Made by a program: the position numbers and the translations under genes. From assembly GCA_963750195.1 (NCBI GenBank), contig CAVVPS010000002.1, positions 124,001 through 188,000 on the forward strand: DNA of 64,000 nucleotides, in the 5' to 3' direction. Under the pieces are notes generated by a model. The model was not told the origin of the DNA, ran no database searches, and worked only from the letters and a program-made list of their open reading frames with translations. The stretch is from AP-15 sp963750195 (lineage in GTDB: Bacteria > Pseudomonadota > Alphaproteobacteria > ATCC43930 > CGMCC-115725). Of the stretch, positions 37,604 through 45,521 are shown in pieces (position 1 is the first letter of the stretch; every line of letters starts with the position of its first letter).

Positions 37604-37790
37604 CGCGATCTACTCCAGACGATTGGGACGACACGGAAGTGGACCGCCCTTCGACGATCCGCATCGCCATTGCTCTTGTAGCACAGAGCATGGGCCCGAA
37701 CACGATCGTCGAGCGAGCGCCGCCCAACAGACCGCCATGGCTGAAATGGCGAAGCGGGCGATGACCGCCCGAAATCCAATGGCGCCGGCC

Positions 37791-38459
37791 TCAGACCTGT
37801 TCGATCGAGTTGAAGTCCCAATTCTGGGCGGGAGGGTTCTCGCCGATGCGCAGCGTCGACTTCTCAGGAAAGTGATAGGGGGGGACCGGCAAATTGTAGG
37901 GCGCGGGGACGGATTTGAACACGCGGCCCGCCAGATCGTATTTCGAGCCATGGCACGGGCAGAAATACCCACCAAGCCAATCGGGCGCCGGATTGCTCGG
38001 ATCCGGCTGGGGAAAAAAGCTCGGAATGCAGCCGAGGTGAGTGCAGATCCCGACCAGCACTGAGTATTTCGGGTCGATCGAGCGATGCCAGTTTTCGGCG
38101 TAGGGGGGTTGCTGGTTCGCCTCGGATCGGGGATCGTTCAGTCTCTCGACCAGCTTGGGATCCTCCAACATTTTGAGCAGTGACGGTGTCCGATCGACGA
38201 CGAAAATCGGCTTACCGCGCCACAGGACGATGACCTGCTGGCCGGGCTGCACCTTACTCAAATCGACTTCGACGGGTTCGCCGGCGGCGAGCACATCGGC
38301 TGCCGGGTTCATCGAATCAATGAGCGTATACGCCGCGGCCCCGGCGCCCAGCACTCCCACTGCGCCCGCAACTAGGATCAGAAAGTCACGGCGCGTCTCT
38401 TGCGGCTCGCCACCATGTCCGGCGGTTACAGTGGAGACAGAATAAGCTTCATCAGTCAT
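37791..38459 (-). CDS. petA: Ubiquinol-cytochrome c reductase iron-sulfur subunit
   Basis: Rieske subunit of the bc1 complex (222 aa). A Tat-type anchor (ETRRDFLILVAGAVGVLGAG) is followed by the 2Fe-2S ligands GICTHLGCIPSF and YFCPCHGSKYDLAGRVF. The sequence is longer at the C-terminus than short relatives, with the usual LPVPPYHFPEKSTLRIGEN end. petB and petC, normally directly downstream, are not here; the amidohydrolase is instead. Confidence 0.95.
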   Translation of the reverse strand: MTDEAYSVSTVTAGHGGEPQETRRDFLILVAGAVGVLGAGAAAYTLIDSMNPAADVLAAGEPVEVDLSKVQPGQQVIVLWRGKPIFVVDRTPSLLKMLEDPKLVERLNDPRSEANQQPPYAENWHRSIDPKYSVLVGICTHLGCIPSFFPQPDPSNPAPDWLGGYFCPCHGSKYDLAGRVFKSVPAPYNLPVPPYHFPEKSTLRIGENPPAQNWDFNSIEQV

Positions 38460-38628
38460 CGGGTTTTCCGTTCTTCGGACGACACTCGGCGGATCACGGG
38501 CACACTATGACCGGACTCCCTTCCCGGGCAACGAACACCCGGCGTACTGGTGCCGGGATCGAGGCCGGTGCTACGATCGGTCACAGCCGTAGCCCTCCAA
38601 CGCCTAAATCATCGCGAAAGATTACGAC

Positions 38629-39804
38629 ATGAAAATCGCGCGCATAGAGAGCTTTATCCTAGGCACCGGCAGCTCGAAGGATCTGCTGTTCTGCCGCGTC
38701 GAAACCGAGGATGGGCTCCATGGTTGGGGCGAAGCCTACGTCACGCACGGCAAGGAAACCGTCGTCGCCGAGATCATCCGGACGATGGCGCCGCACCTGA
38801 TCGGCCGCAGCGCTTTCAACATTCGCCACACCGGCCAGATCATGTTCGAGGATTTTGCGATCAAGCGCGGCTCGCCGGAATTGTCTTCGGCGTGGAGCGC
38901 AGTCGAGATTGCATCCTGGGACATTCTCGGTAAGCGCACTGGACTTCCGGTCTACAACCTGATCGGCGGCGCTTCGCGCGAGCGGGTCCGCGTCTACGCC
39001 AATGGCTGGTCGCGGGGGTCGACCATCGACGAACGCGTCGCGTGCGGAATGAAGGTCAAGGCAATGGGCTTCACCGCCGCCAAATTCGACCCGTTCCCTG
39101 GCCCGTGGCGCTCCTTTGTCGACCGCCGGGACGAGGATTTCGCCATCGATTACGTCAGGGTGATGCGCGACGCGCTTGGCCCTGACTTCGAGCTCCTGAT
39201 CGAAGCGCACCGGCGCTTCGCCCCGGCGCACGCGATTCGCATCGGTCATCGCCTCGCCGAATTCGGCATCGACTGGTACGAGGAGCCGTGCCTATCCGAG
39301 AATATCGACCTCGTCGCCGAGGTGCGGCGCGCGGTGCCGATCCCGATCGTGACCGGCGAGGCGATCTATACCAAGGAGGCGTTTTTCGAGTGCGTGGCCA
39401 AACGCGCTGCCGACATTCTCAATCCCGATATTTGTGTCGTCGGCGGGATCACGGCGATGCTCGATATTGCTGCGATCGCTCAACCGCAGGCGATTGTAAT
39501 GGCGCCGCACAACTACAACAGCACTCTGGCGGGCCTCGCTGCGACCGTCCATCTCTCGGCGGTAATCCCGAATTTCCGAATCGCCGAATATTTCGTCAAC
39601 TTCCAGGACCTGTGCCGCGAGATCGCCACTTCTTCGCTTGCCGTCCAAGATGGCTGGATCGACCTGCCGACGGCGCCGGGATTGGGCATCGAAATCGACG
39701 TCGAAAAACTGCGCGCCCATCCCCACCAGGAGGCAACGCATCACGGTTTTCGCCAGTATTGGGAGGAATATCCCTGCAAAGGCTACGCGCCGAGCCTGCG
39801 CTGA
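38629..39804 (+). CDS. Enolase-superfamily dehydratase/racemase (MR/MLE group)
   Basis: A 391-aa protein with the enolase-superfamily capping domain and barrel. Barrel metal ligands and bases: FELLIEAHRRFAPAHA, DWYEEPCLSENIDLV and PIVTGEAIYTKEAF (Glu residues), and a late His in VMAPHNYNSTLAG. The first barrel strand reads GFTAAKFDPFPGPW, with a Lys but not KxK, closer to mannonate or galactonate dehydratases. The start is the ATG of MKIARIESFILGTG. The thioesterase gene follows after 13 bases. Confidence 0.88.
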   Translation: MKIARIESFILGTGSSKDLLFCRVETEDGLHGWGEAYVTHGKETVVAEIIRTMAPHLIGRSAFNIRHTGQIMFEDFAIKRGSPELSSAWSAVEIASWDILGKRTGLPVYNLIGGASRERVRVYANGWSRGSTIDERVACGMKVKAMGFTAAKFDPFPGPWRSFVDRRDEDFAIDYVRVMRDALGPDFELLIEAHRRFAPAHAIRIGHRLAEFGIDWYEEPCLSENIDLVAEVRRAVPIPIVTGEAIYTKEAFFECVAKRAADILNPDICVVGGITAMLDIAAIAQPQAIVMAPHNYNSTLAGLAATVHLSAVIPNFRIAEYFVNFQDLCREIATSSLAVQDGWIDLPTAPGLGIEIDVEKLRAHPHQEATHHGFRQYWEEYPCKGYAPSLR

Positions 39805-39817
39805 GTTCCTTCGCGCG

Positions 39818-40297
39818 ATGAGCATTCCGGCGCCGTACGACCGTTATCAGGGTGAGGTGCTGACCGAATGGATCGACATAAACGGCCACATGAACCTCGC
39901 CTATTATACGGTGCTGTTCGACTACGCCACCGACCTGCTGTTCCAGTCGATCGGCATCGGGCAGGATTACAAGCGGGCGACCAACCACGGTACTTTCGTC
40001 GTGGAGACGCATAATCTTTACGAGCGGGAACTGCTGGTCGGCGAGCGGGTTCGGGTGGTCAGCCTGATCATCGGCGCCGACGCCAAGCGCTTGCATCTGG
40101 CGCACGAGATGTTCCGCATCGCGGACGGAGAACGAGCGGCGACGCAGGAGCTGATGTTTCTGTCGATCGACCTCGGCATGCGCCGGGTCGTACCATTTTT
40201 GGGCGAAGCGCAAACGCGGGTGGCGGCGGCAGCGGCGGCGCATGCCCGTTTGCCAAGACCGCATTGGCTCGGCCGCCAAATCTCGCTTCCGTCTTAA
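39818..40297 (+). CDS. Hot-dog-fold thioesterase
   Basis: A 159-aa acyl-CoA thioesterase of the 4-hydroxybenzoyl-CoA thioesterase/FcbC-like type. The signature ExxDINGHMNLAYYTVLFD is near residue 18, with the catalytic region around Asp. It starts 13 bases after the enolase-superfamily gene, suggesting one operon and perhaps hydrolysis of a CoA ester from the same pathway. The C-terminal tail is Ala-rich. Confidence 0.85.
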   Translation: MSIPAPYDRYQGEVLTEWIDINGHMNLAYYTVLFDYATDLLFQSIGIGQDYKRATNHGTFVVETHNLYERELLVGERVRVVSLIIGADAKRLHLAHEMFRIADGERAATQELMFLSIDLGMRRVVPFLGEAQTRVAAAAAAHARLPRPHWLGRQISLPS

Positions 40298-40374
40298 GGT
40301 ACGCTCGACGCGACCTCACCGGCTGCCCCGCGATCAGGTCGACTTTGCTGGAGAGATCGTCCGCGACGTTGCGT

Positions 40375-40779
40375 TCAGCGTAATGCGTTGTGGATCAGGT
40401 AATCGGCGAAATCCGCCGGCTTCAGCTTGATTTCGACGCGCCCGCCATCGCCCGCCAGGGCTTGTGTCACCAGTAGATGATTTTCGACCTGCGGCGCCGT
40501 CAGACGAAACACCCCGACGGCGCCTTTGAGTTTCGGATAAAGGTTGGGATCGATCATCTTCTCCTTGCGAGCCAGACGCGCCAGCGTTTCCTCCTCGCTC
40601 AACTCCTCGACCTCGCGTTTTCGCACGATCGTCCAATCGGTTTCGCCGGCCCAGCCCTGGGCGACGACCACTTTCGGATCGCCTTCGGCCACGCCTACTT
40701 TGTAGATATGCCTGCCCAACCCGACATCCGATGCCCAGCGACCGAGCTTCGCGCTGCGCGCCACATAGATAGATCCCAT
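40375..40779 (-). CDS. Hypothetical protein, 134 aa
   Basis: A soluble protein beginning MGSIYVARSAKLGRWASD, with GGAGGG upstream of the start. It continues HIYKVGVAEGDPKVVV and has a charged middle (REVEELSEEETLARLARKEK). The N-terminal pair of I-Y-V and I-Y-K-V-G strands is faintly reminiscent of GIY-YIG-like nucleases, but the match is too weak to call. Stands alone. Confidence 0.6.
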   Translation of the reverse strand: MGSIYVARSAKLGRWASDVGLGRHIYKVGVAEGDPKVVVAQGWAGETDWTIVRKREVEELSEEETLARLARKEKMIDPNLYPKLKGAVGVFRLTAPQVENHLLVTQALAGDGGRVEIKLKPADFADYLIHNALR

Positions 40780-40868
40780 CGCATCCCTCCGATCGGGGCA
40801 CCTGGAATAGAACGATCCCTGATCCGTTTTAACGATGTTTCAACCCGAGGCGACCGGGGAGACCATCT

Positions 40869-41003
40869 ATGCCGTTTCTGATCGGCGCTGCAACCGCGGC
40901 AACCACCTTGTTGAGCATGGCGTTCGGCCAGATCGACGCCGGCTTCGCGGCGTTTGGCGTCCTTCTGGCCGCGGTTGTGTTGATGACCCTGCGGGAGGAA
41001 TGA
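40869..41003 (+). CDS. Small hydrophobic protein, 44 aa
   Basis: An ATG at 40869 with GGGGAG eight bases upstream opens MPFLIGAATAATTLLSMAFG, with a second hydrophobic part FAAFGVLLAAVVLMTL and a charged REE end: one or two membrane helices. The clean ribosome site and GC-rich codons support a real gene. Function unknown. Confidence 0.5.
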   Translation: MPFLIGAATAATTLLSMAFGQIDAGFAAFGVLLAAVVLMTLREE

Positions 41004-41116
41004 CCGCTTTCAGTATTTACGGCCAGTTCGCAGCGAGTTTTGGAATCTCGCACTAAAGCATAGGGCAGTGCAATTTCGCGGCGCGTTGCCGATGCAGGTT
41101 GCGGCGCGACGAACAC

Positions 41117-41593
41117 CTAGCCCCAATACCGCCCGCTGCCACCGATGGCGGCGACCACGAGACCGAGAACCAGGTTGATGGTCACGATGGTTCGGATTTG
41201 CCCGAGCTGGCGACCACCCTCGGCCCAGTCCTGCCGCGCCACCGCCATCCGGAACCGGCGCCAAGGCGCGAAATAAAGGTGCAGAAACAAGAGCATCATC
41301 AGGATGCCAAGCCCTTGCATCAAGTTGATATAGAGACCGATCGCTCGGAACCCTCCGAAGACCCCAAACACCAGCGCATAGCCGCTTAGCAGCAGTAATA
41401 TTATCGCGGCGATGACCCAGGCGAAGAACCGGCCGAGCACACCCGACCACAAGATCAGGCGCGGTCCCGGTTCGAGCATCGCAGCGGCCGGCCGCAGCAC
41501 CTGATGGGCAAAGAACATGCCGCCAACCCAAACGATGGCCGCGAGAATGTGGACAATCAGCGCGACGGTCGCCAACCCAGCGCTCGGAGCCAT
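41117..41593 (-). CDS. CopD-like integral membrane protein
   Basis: A 158-aa membrane protein with four helices (TVALIVHILAAIVWVGGMFF, FFAWVIAAIILLLLSGYAL, MQGLGILMMLLFLHLYF, IVTINLVLGLVVAAIGG). The H-x-x-A-x-x-x-W-x-G-G pattern in the first helix is that of the CopD/DUF2269-like family. The role is unclear; copper is possible from the family but not shown. The ATG lies two bases after the GST stop, so the two are coupled. Confidence 0.75.
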   Translation of the reverse strand: MAPSAGLATVALIVHILAAIVWVGGMFFAHQVLRPAAAMLEPGPRLILWSGVLGRFFAWVIAAIILLLLSGYALVFGVFGGFRAIGLYINLMQGLGILMMLLFLHLYFAPWRRFRMAVARQDWAEGGRQLGQIRTIVTINLVLGLVVAAIGGSGRYWG

Positions 41594-41595
41594 GC

Positions 41596-42291
41596 TCAAA
41601 CGCCGTAGGCCGGGCTCTTGCGTGCGAACCCGTCAAAGGCATCGAGCATACGCCCTCGCCATGCGGCGACCGGATCGTCGGTGGCCAGAAGTTCGAAATC
41701 GCTGATCGCCCGCGCCCATTGAAATGCGCCGAAGACGACATAATCGGCATAGGCTGGGGTCGCTCCGCCTAGAAATTCCTGGCGTTCGACGGTACGGCGC
41801 AAGGGCGCCAGGCTGTCGCGAAAAGCCGGCAGCCGAGCCTCCCGGTCCTTTACCACCTCCTCGAGTGTGCGTCCGAAGCGCTCTTCGCGCGACTGCCGGA
41901 AATAGTTCCGGTCCTCGGGTGCGACGTGACGATAGATGTCGAACACGACAAGACCGACCAGCCCGGGTTGTACCACCGTCTCGGTCCAGTTCTGCACAAA
42001 GCTGGTCAAACCCCGCCCGGCCTGACCGCCGAAGAGCGAGGGCCGGTCCGCGTAATGTTCTTCAAGATAGGCCGCGATGGCCGAAGAATCGTGCACCACT
42101 CTATTGCCATCGACGATGACCGGGACCCGTCCGCCATTGGGCTGCGGCAGCTTGTCCTTCTCGGTGAACCGCCACGGTATGGTCTCGACCGCAAGCCCCT
42201 TATGGGCGAGCGCCATCTTGGTGCGCCAACAAAACGGGCTGAAGCGACGGTCCGCTTCGGCGCCAGCGAGATCGTAGAGGATGATGGCCAT
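41596..42291 (-). CDS. Glutathione S-transferase family protein
   Basis: A 231-aa GST. The thioredoxin-like N-domain has RRFSPFCWRTKMALAHKGL and the cis-Pro block GGRVPVIVDGNRVVHDSSAI, the glutathione site. The helical C-domain ends with TPAYADYVVFGAFQWARAI. The start at 42291 has GGAGGAG upstream and fixes the N-terminus; the frame is open further upstream. Likely uses glutathione, but the substrate is not predictable. Confidence 0.88.
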   Translation of the reverse strand: MAIILYDLAGAEADRRFSPFCWRTKMALAHKGLAVETIPWRFTEKDKLPQPNGGRVPVIVDGNRVVHDSSAIAAYLEEHYADRPSLFGGQAGRGLTSFVQNWTETVVQPGLVGLVVFDIYRHVAPEDRNYFRQSREERFGRTLEEVVKDREARLPAFRDSLAPLRRTVERQEFLGGATPAYADYVVFGAFQWARAISDFELLATDDPVAAWRGRMLDAFDGFARKSPAYGV

Positions 42292-42451
42292 CTTCTCCTC
42301 CAACAAAAGTGGGGATGCCAATATGGCCGCCTTGCTACGCCGCGCAACCCCCAGGTCGGCCCCGCAATCGCCGACGCCGATTGAACGATCCCGCCGAAGC
42401 GGACACTGAGCCGACCCGGTCATCGACCGGGCCTGGCCGAAAGATCTTTGA

Positions 42452-42835
42452 CTACTCCGCCTTGAAGCAGTAGGCGGCAAGCTTGTTGCCGTCGAGGTCG
42501 CGGACATAGCCGGCATACGCGTTCGGCTTCCAGCTGCGCGGTCCGACAGCACCTTCGTCTTTGCCGCCGGCAGCGAGAGCGGCCCGATGGAAGGCCGCGA
42601 CCGCGGCGCGGCTGGGTGCGACAAAGCTGATCGTGCCGCCGTTGGCATGGCTCGCGGGTTGTCCGTTAGCCGGCTTCAGCACGAAAAATTCCGGATCGCC
42701 CGCCCCCCAGATCGAACCATTCTCCCCGAGATCGTTCAGGCGCTTCAGCCCGAGCGGAGCCAGCACGCTGTCATAAAACGCGCGTGACTTGGCAAGATCA
42801 TTCGTTCCGACCGTGACATGCGTGAATATCGCCAT
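42452..42835 (-). CDS. VOC-superfamily protein (glyoxalase/bleomycin-resistance type)
   Basis: A 127-aa single-module pair: FTHVTVGTNDLAKSRAFYDS at the N-terminus and AGYVRDLDGNKLAAYCFK at the end, with a His and a Glu-type ligand pattern common in these metal-binding proteins. AGGAGG lies just before the ATG. It follows the next VOC gene with a 31-base gap on the same strand. Confidence 0.85.
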   Translation of the reverse strand: MAIFTHVTVGTNDLAKSRAFYDSVLAPLGLKRLNDLGENGSIWGAGDPEFFVLKPANGQPASHANGGTISFVAPSRAAVAAFHRAALAAGGKDEGAVGPRSWKPNAYAGYVRDLDGNKLAAYCFKAE

Positions 42836-42866
42836 CCTATCCTCCTTTACGCGGGGCCGTATTCTT

Positions 42867-43403
42867 TCAGTTGATCGATGCGAGTTCCTCGACGCGCAGG
42901 CCGGCGCGGACGCGGCCGACCAATTCTTCGGGGTCGTAGACGATGCCGACCGGGTTTTTGTCAGTAGTCGAGCGGCTGCGCATATAGGCTTGGCCTTCTG
43001 CCGCGGTCGCAAAATTGTCGACCAGCAGCTCGACCTGGTTGTGGTCGGGGTCGTAATAGTACATCGAGGTCGTGACCCCGTGGTTGACGCAGCGGTGCGG
43101 GCTGATGCCAATGGCCTTGAGCCGCAGATAGTTGCCGGTCAAATCGTCGAGGCCGGCAAACGTGAACGCGACGTGATGCAGACCCGCTTCCTTCCCGGCT
43201 TTCGGCCCATCGGGTTCGCGTTCGGCCAACGGTCCCGGATCGAGAAAGGCGACCCGATGATGCTCGTCGTCGTAGCTGATGAACGAGATGCGCTCGGCTT
43301 CGTAAAGAATTTCGGCTCCGAGCACCGTGCAATACCAATCGATCATCTCGCGCCGACGATTGGTCTGCAACACGATATGCGACAGCTTCTTCGGTGAAGC
43401 CAT
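42867..43403 (-). CDS. VOC-superfamily dioxygenase-like protein
   Basis: A 178-aa protein resembling the extradiol-dioxygenase or glyoxalase fold: LSHIVLQTNRRREMIDWYCT at the start, GLHHVAFTFAGLDDLTGNYL in the middle and YYDPDHNQVELLVDN, whose His and Glu would be metal ligands. GGAGGAG precedes the ATG. An extra 30-residue tail is present. Probably co-transcribed with the following smaller VOC gene; a link to degradation of an aromatic or peroxide compound is only a guess. Confidence 0.85.
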   Translation of the reverse strand: MASPKKLSHIVLQTNRRREMIDWYCTVLGAEILYEAERISFISYDDEHHRVAFLDPGPLAEREPDGPKAGKEAGLHHVAFTFAGLDDLTGNYLRLKAIGISPHRCVNHGVTTSMYYYDPDHNQVELLVDNFATAAEGQAYMRSRSTTDKNPVGIVYDPEELVGRVRAGLRVEELASIN

Positions 43404-43796
43404 GATCTCCTCCTCCCTGGCGTGGCATTCTCGCCCGATCGGTGCCTGAGATTGCGGCGCGAGTCAACAGCGGAACCATGGGAGGCGCTGCGACGCGACG
43501 GCCGATTCCGCGGCTCGGGCCGCCGCTGTCTCGTTGACAAATACAGCGAACCACCGGCATCGGGCGCGGCAGCCGTCTGGAGCAGCAGGCAGCGCAGCCG
43601 GGCGGCAACACCCGTCATCATGGGATGCAATCGCTCACATCTGGTGCCTGCATCCGCAGCGAATCAGCAGCAAAATTTCTCCCTTCCCCGTCAAAGCCCC
43701 CCGGCGGGCGGGTTGGCCTGCCGAGAGAGTTCCCTGATGCGGTAGCGTTGCGTGCGATGCAGCGACCTCTGTGCATAACAGGCGAGTTGGGCAATT
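43404..43796. other. Stretch without a recognised gene
   Basis: Nothing convincing was found. The overlapping open frames have no ribosome sites or known motifs. It probably holds the promoter of the VOC operon on its left side. Confidence 0.4.
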
Positions 43797-44093
43797 TTAC
43801 GATGTCTTGGGTCCCGGTACCCGCTCCACCCGCAACTCCCCGACGGTCAGCCTCGCAATCCGGAGTTCGTCTACCCGGCCGCGGCGCAGCCTCATTCGGC
43901 CGAGAGCGAGCTGGCCGACCGCCAGCCTGCCGATGGCCACGGCCCCCACCGCCAGCGCCCCGAGCGCCAGCGCTCCCAAAGCCAGCGCGCCGACTGCCAC
44001 GGCCCCTTCGCGTCTCGCGGTCGTGGATCGACCCCGGGCCGGGTCCAATGCGTCCGCAGGCGCCGTCGTTTCTCCGATCTCGTTTCCGCTCAT
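43797..44093 (-). CDS. Small A-L-G repeat protein
   Basis: A 98-aa protein whose centre is a run of G-A-[LV]-A-[LVI]-G units (AVGALALGALALGALAVGAV, then AIGRLAVGQLALG), followed by RLRRGRVDELRIARL. The regular hydrophobic repeat with an Arg-rich end suggests a short beta-helix or a membrane-associated polymer-like protein. GGGGG lies just before the ATG. No known function. Confidence 0.6.
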   Translation of the reverse strand: MSGNEIGETTAPADALDPARGRSTTARREGAVAVGALALGALALGALAVGAVAIGRLAVGQLALGRMRLRRGRVDELRIARLTVGELRVERVPGPKTS

Positions 44094-44190
44094 CGTTCCC
44101 CCTATTTATCGTAATGGCCGAAGGCGATACCCGCTGGCGGTCTCGTCGAACCTGTCACACTAAGTCGAGCCGGTCGGCCTGATAGAGGCG

Positions 44191-45060
44191 ATGATGTTGA
44201 ACCCGACGAGCCTGCTAGCGGATGCACTGGGCCGGAACTTGGCCGAGACTTACCGCAGAATCTATGGCGACCAAGAGCCGCACATCGCCCACGGCCTGGA
44301 CGAGGCCGCCCGGCTCGTCATCGAGCGCATCGCCAGCAGTGATGCACTCTATCACGATTGCGAACACACGGCCCTAGTCACCCTTTGCGTCCAGGACATT
44401 TTGCGCGGCCGCCGGCTCGAGCGGACGGTCACGCCGAGCGACTGGGGCCACACCATTCTGGCCGCGCTGAACCACGACATCGGCTATGTGCGCGGCATCT
44501 GCCCCGGCGACACCGCAGAGCGTTTTGTCATCGACGCCGCCGGCAACACGGTGATGCCGCCGCGCGGGGCCTCCGACGCTTTTCTGACCCCGTATCATGT
44601 GGAACGGGGAAAAATCATGGTCCGGGACCGGTTCGCACCGGTTCCTCACGTTGATGAGGAGCGCGTCGCCGCCGGCATCGAACTCACCCGCTTCCCGGTG
44701 CCCGACGACGAAGACCACGCCGCTACCGACACCGAAGCGGCCCTGGTCAGGGCCGGCGACCTGATCGGTCAATTGGGCGACCCGCTCTATCCGCGCAAGC
44801 TGAACGCGCTCTACCACGAATTCGCCGAGACCGGCGTCAACGAGAAGCTTGGCTATAATAGTCCGGCCGATATGGTCGATCGCTATCCGCAATTCTATTG
44901 GAGCAAGGTCGAGCGCTATGTTGGCGACGCCTTGCGCTATCTCGAGATTACCATGGAGGGCAAGCAATGGACCGCAACCCTCTACAGCCACATCTTCGCG
45001 ATCGAGCATGATCGCCGGCGGATGGGCCCGCAGGCCGGGCCCCGGCAGCACCAGACGTGA
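44191..45060 (+). CDS. HD-domain metal-dependent phosphohydrolase
   Basis: A 289-aa protein with the HD superfamily metal ligands: YHDCEHTALVTL near residue 55 and the HD pair in LNHDIGYVRG near residue 95. Further acidic residues in RAGDLIGQLGDP (Asp) complete the usual H...HD...D set. The substrate is unknown; HD proteins hydrolyse phosphate esters, including nucleotides. Starts at ATG-ATG. Confidence 0.85.
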   Translation: MMLNPTSLLADALGRNLAETYRRIYGDQEPHIAHGLDEAARLVIERIASSDALYHDCEHTALVTLCVQDILRGRRLERTVTPSDWGHTILAALNHDIGYVRGICPGDTAERFVIDAAGNTVMPPRGASDAFLTPYHVERGKIMVRDRFAPVPHVDEERVAAGIELTRFPVPDDEDHAATDTEAALVRAGDLIGQLGDPLYPRKLNALYHEFAETGVNEKLGYNSPADMVDRYPQFYWSKVERYVGDALRYLEITMEGKQWTATLYSHIFAIEHDRRRMGPQAGPRQHQT

Positions 45061-45087
45061 GTGGCAAAGCTACGAAGCCGGCCCTTT

Positions 45088-45119
45088 GATGGGCTTCGCA
45101 AGGCTCAACCCATCCTACG
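45088..45119. repeat. 32-bp dispersed repeat, copy A
   Basis: GATGGGCTTCGCAAGGCTC and then AACCCATCCTACG, an imperfect palindrome (TGGGCTTCGC / GCTCAACCCA). The second copy, at 46971-47002, differs at one base out of 32. Repeats of this wording are common between genes in several bacterial groups. Confidence 0.8.
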
Positions 45120-45153
45120 CGCTTTTGTAATCTTCGACGGTATCAAACCTGAC

Positions 45154-45255
45154 GACCTGAGGGGTGCGAGAAACATCTTTCAGCAGCAATTGAATAACGC
45201 TTGCGGGATTGACGTGAAGCTCGATCCTGGCCTGACGATCAAGCCGTGCCGATGA
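45154..45255 (+). pseudogene. Fragment of a pentapeptide-repeat protein C-terminus
   Basis: The frame reads DLRGARNIFQQQLNNACGID and then VKLDPGLTIKPCR before the stop. This is the conserved end of the next gene's family (its own end is NLIQSQLDKACGSFTKLPPG and ILDKPCPGK). It is a separate, decayed copy placed just before the intact gene. Confidence 0.7.
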
Positions 45256-45359
45256 CAATTTTTATGATCGGCCCGACACTGATCGGACGCGCCCGCCACG
45301 CCACACGCGCGACACCAGCATTGCCGCCGCTGTGCCGCGCATGCGCCACGGATGCGTCA

Positions 45360-45521
45360 TCAGCGCTGCCCCCGGCTCGGGCTGACATAGGTCTCGCGGC
45401 TCGACCTGGTATCGGTATTGACCCGCACCTTGATCTCCGGTGCGATCTCGCCCTCATAGGCATCGACCGCGTTGTCGACAAGTTCTTTAAGATGGCGCAG
45501 ATGGCGAACATTCCCGATCAT
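45360..45521 (-). CDS. Small ORF, 53 aa, opposing the pentapeptide gene
   Basis: A complete frame MIGNVRHLRHLKELVDNAVD ... ETYVSPSRGQR with natural codon use, opposing the start of the next gene and overlapping it by about 20 bases. AGCAGG lies just before its ATG. I recognise no family. It could be real or a chance frame; a part of some larger lost gene is also possible. Confidence 0.35.
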   Translation of the reverse strand: MIGNVRHLRHLKELVDNAVDAYEGEIAPEIKVRVNTDTRSSRETYVSPSRGQR

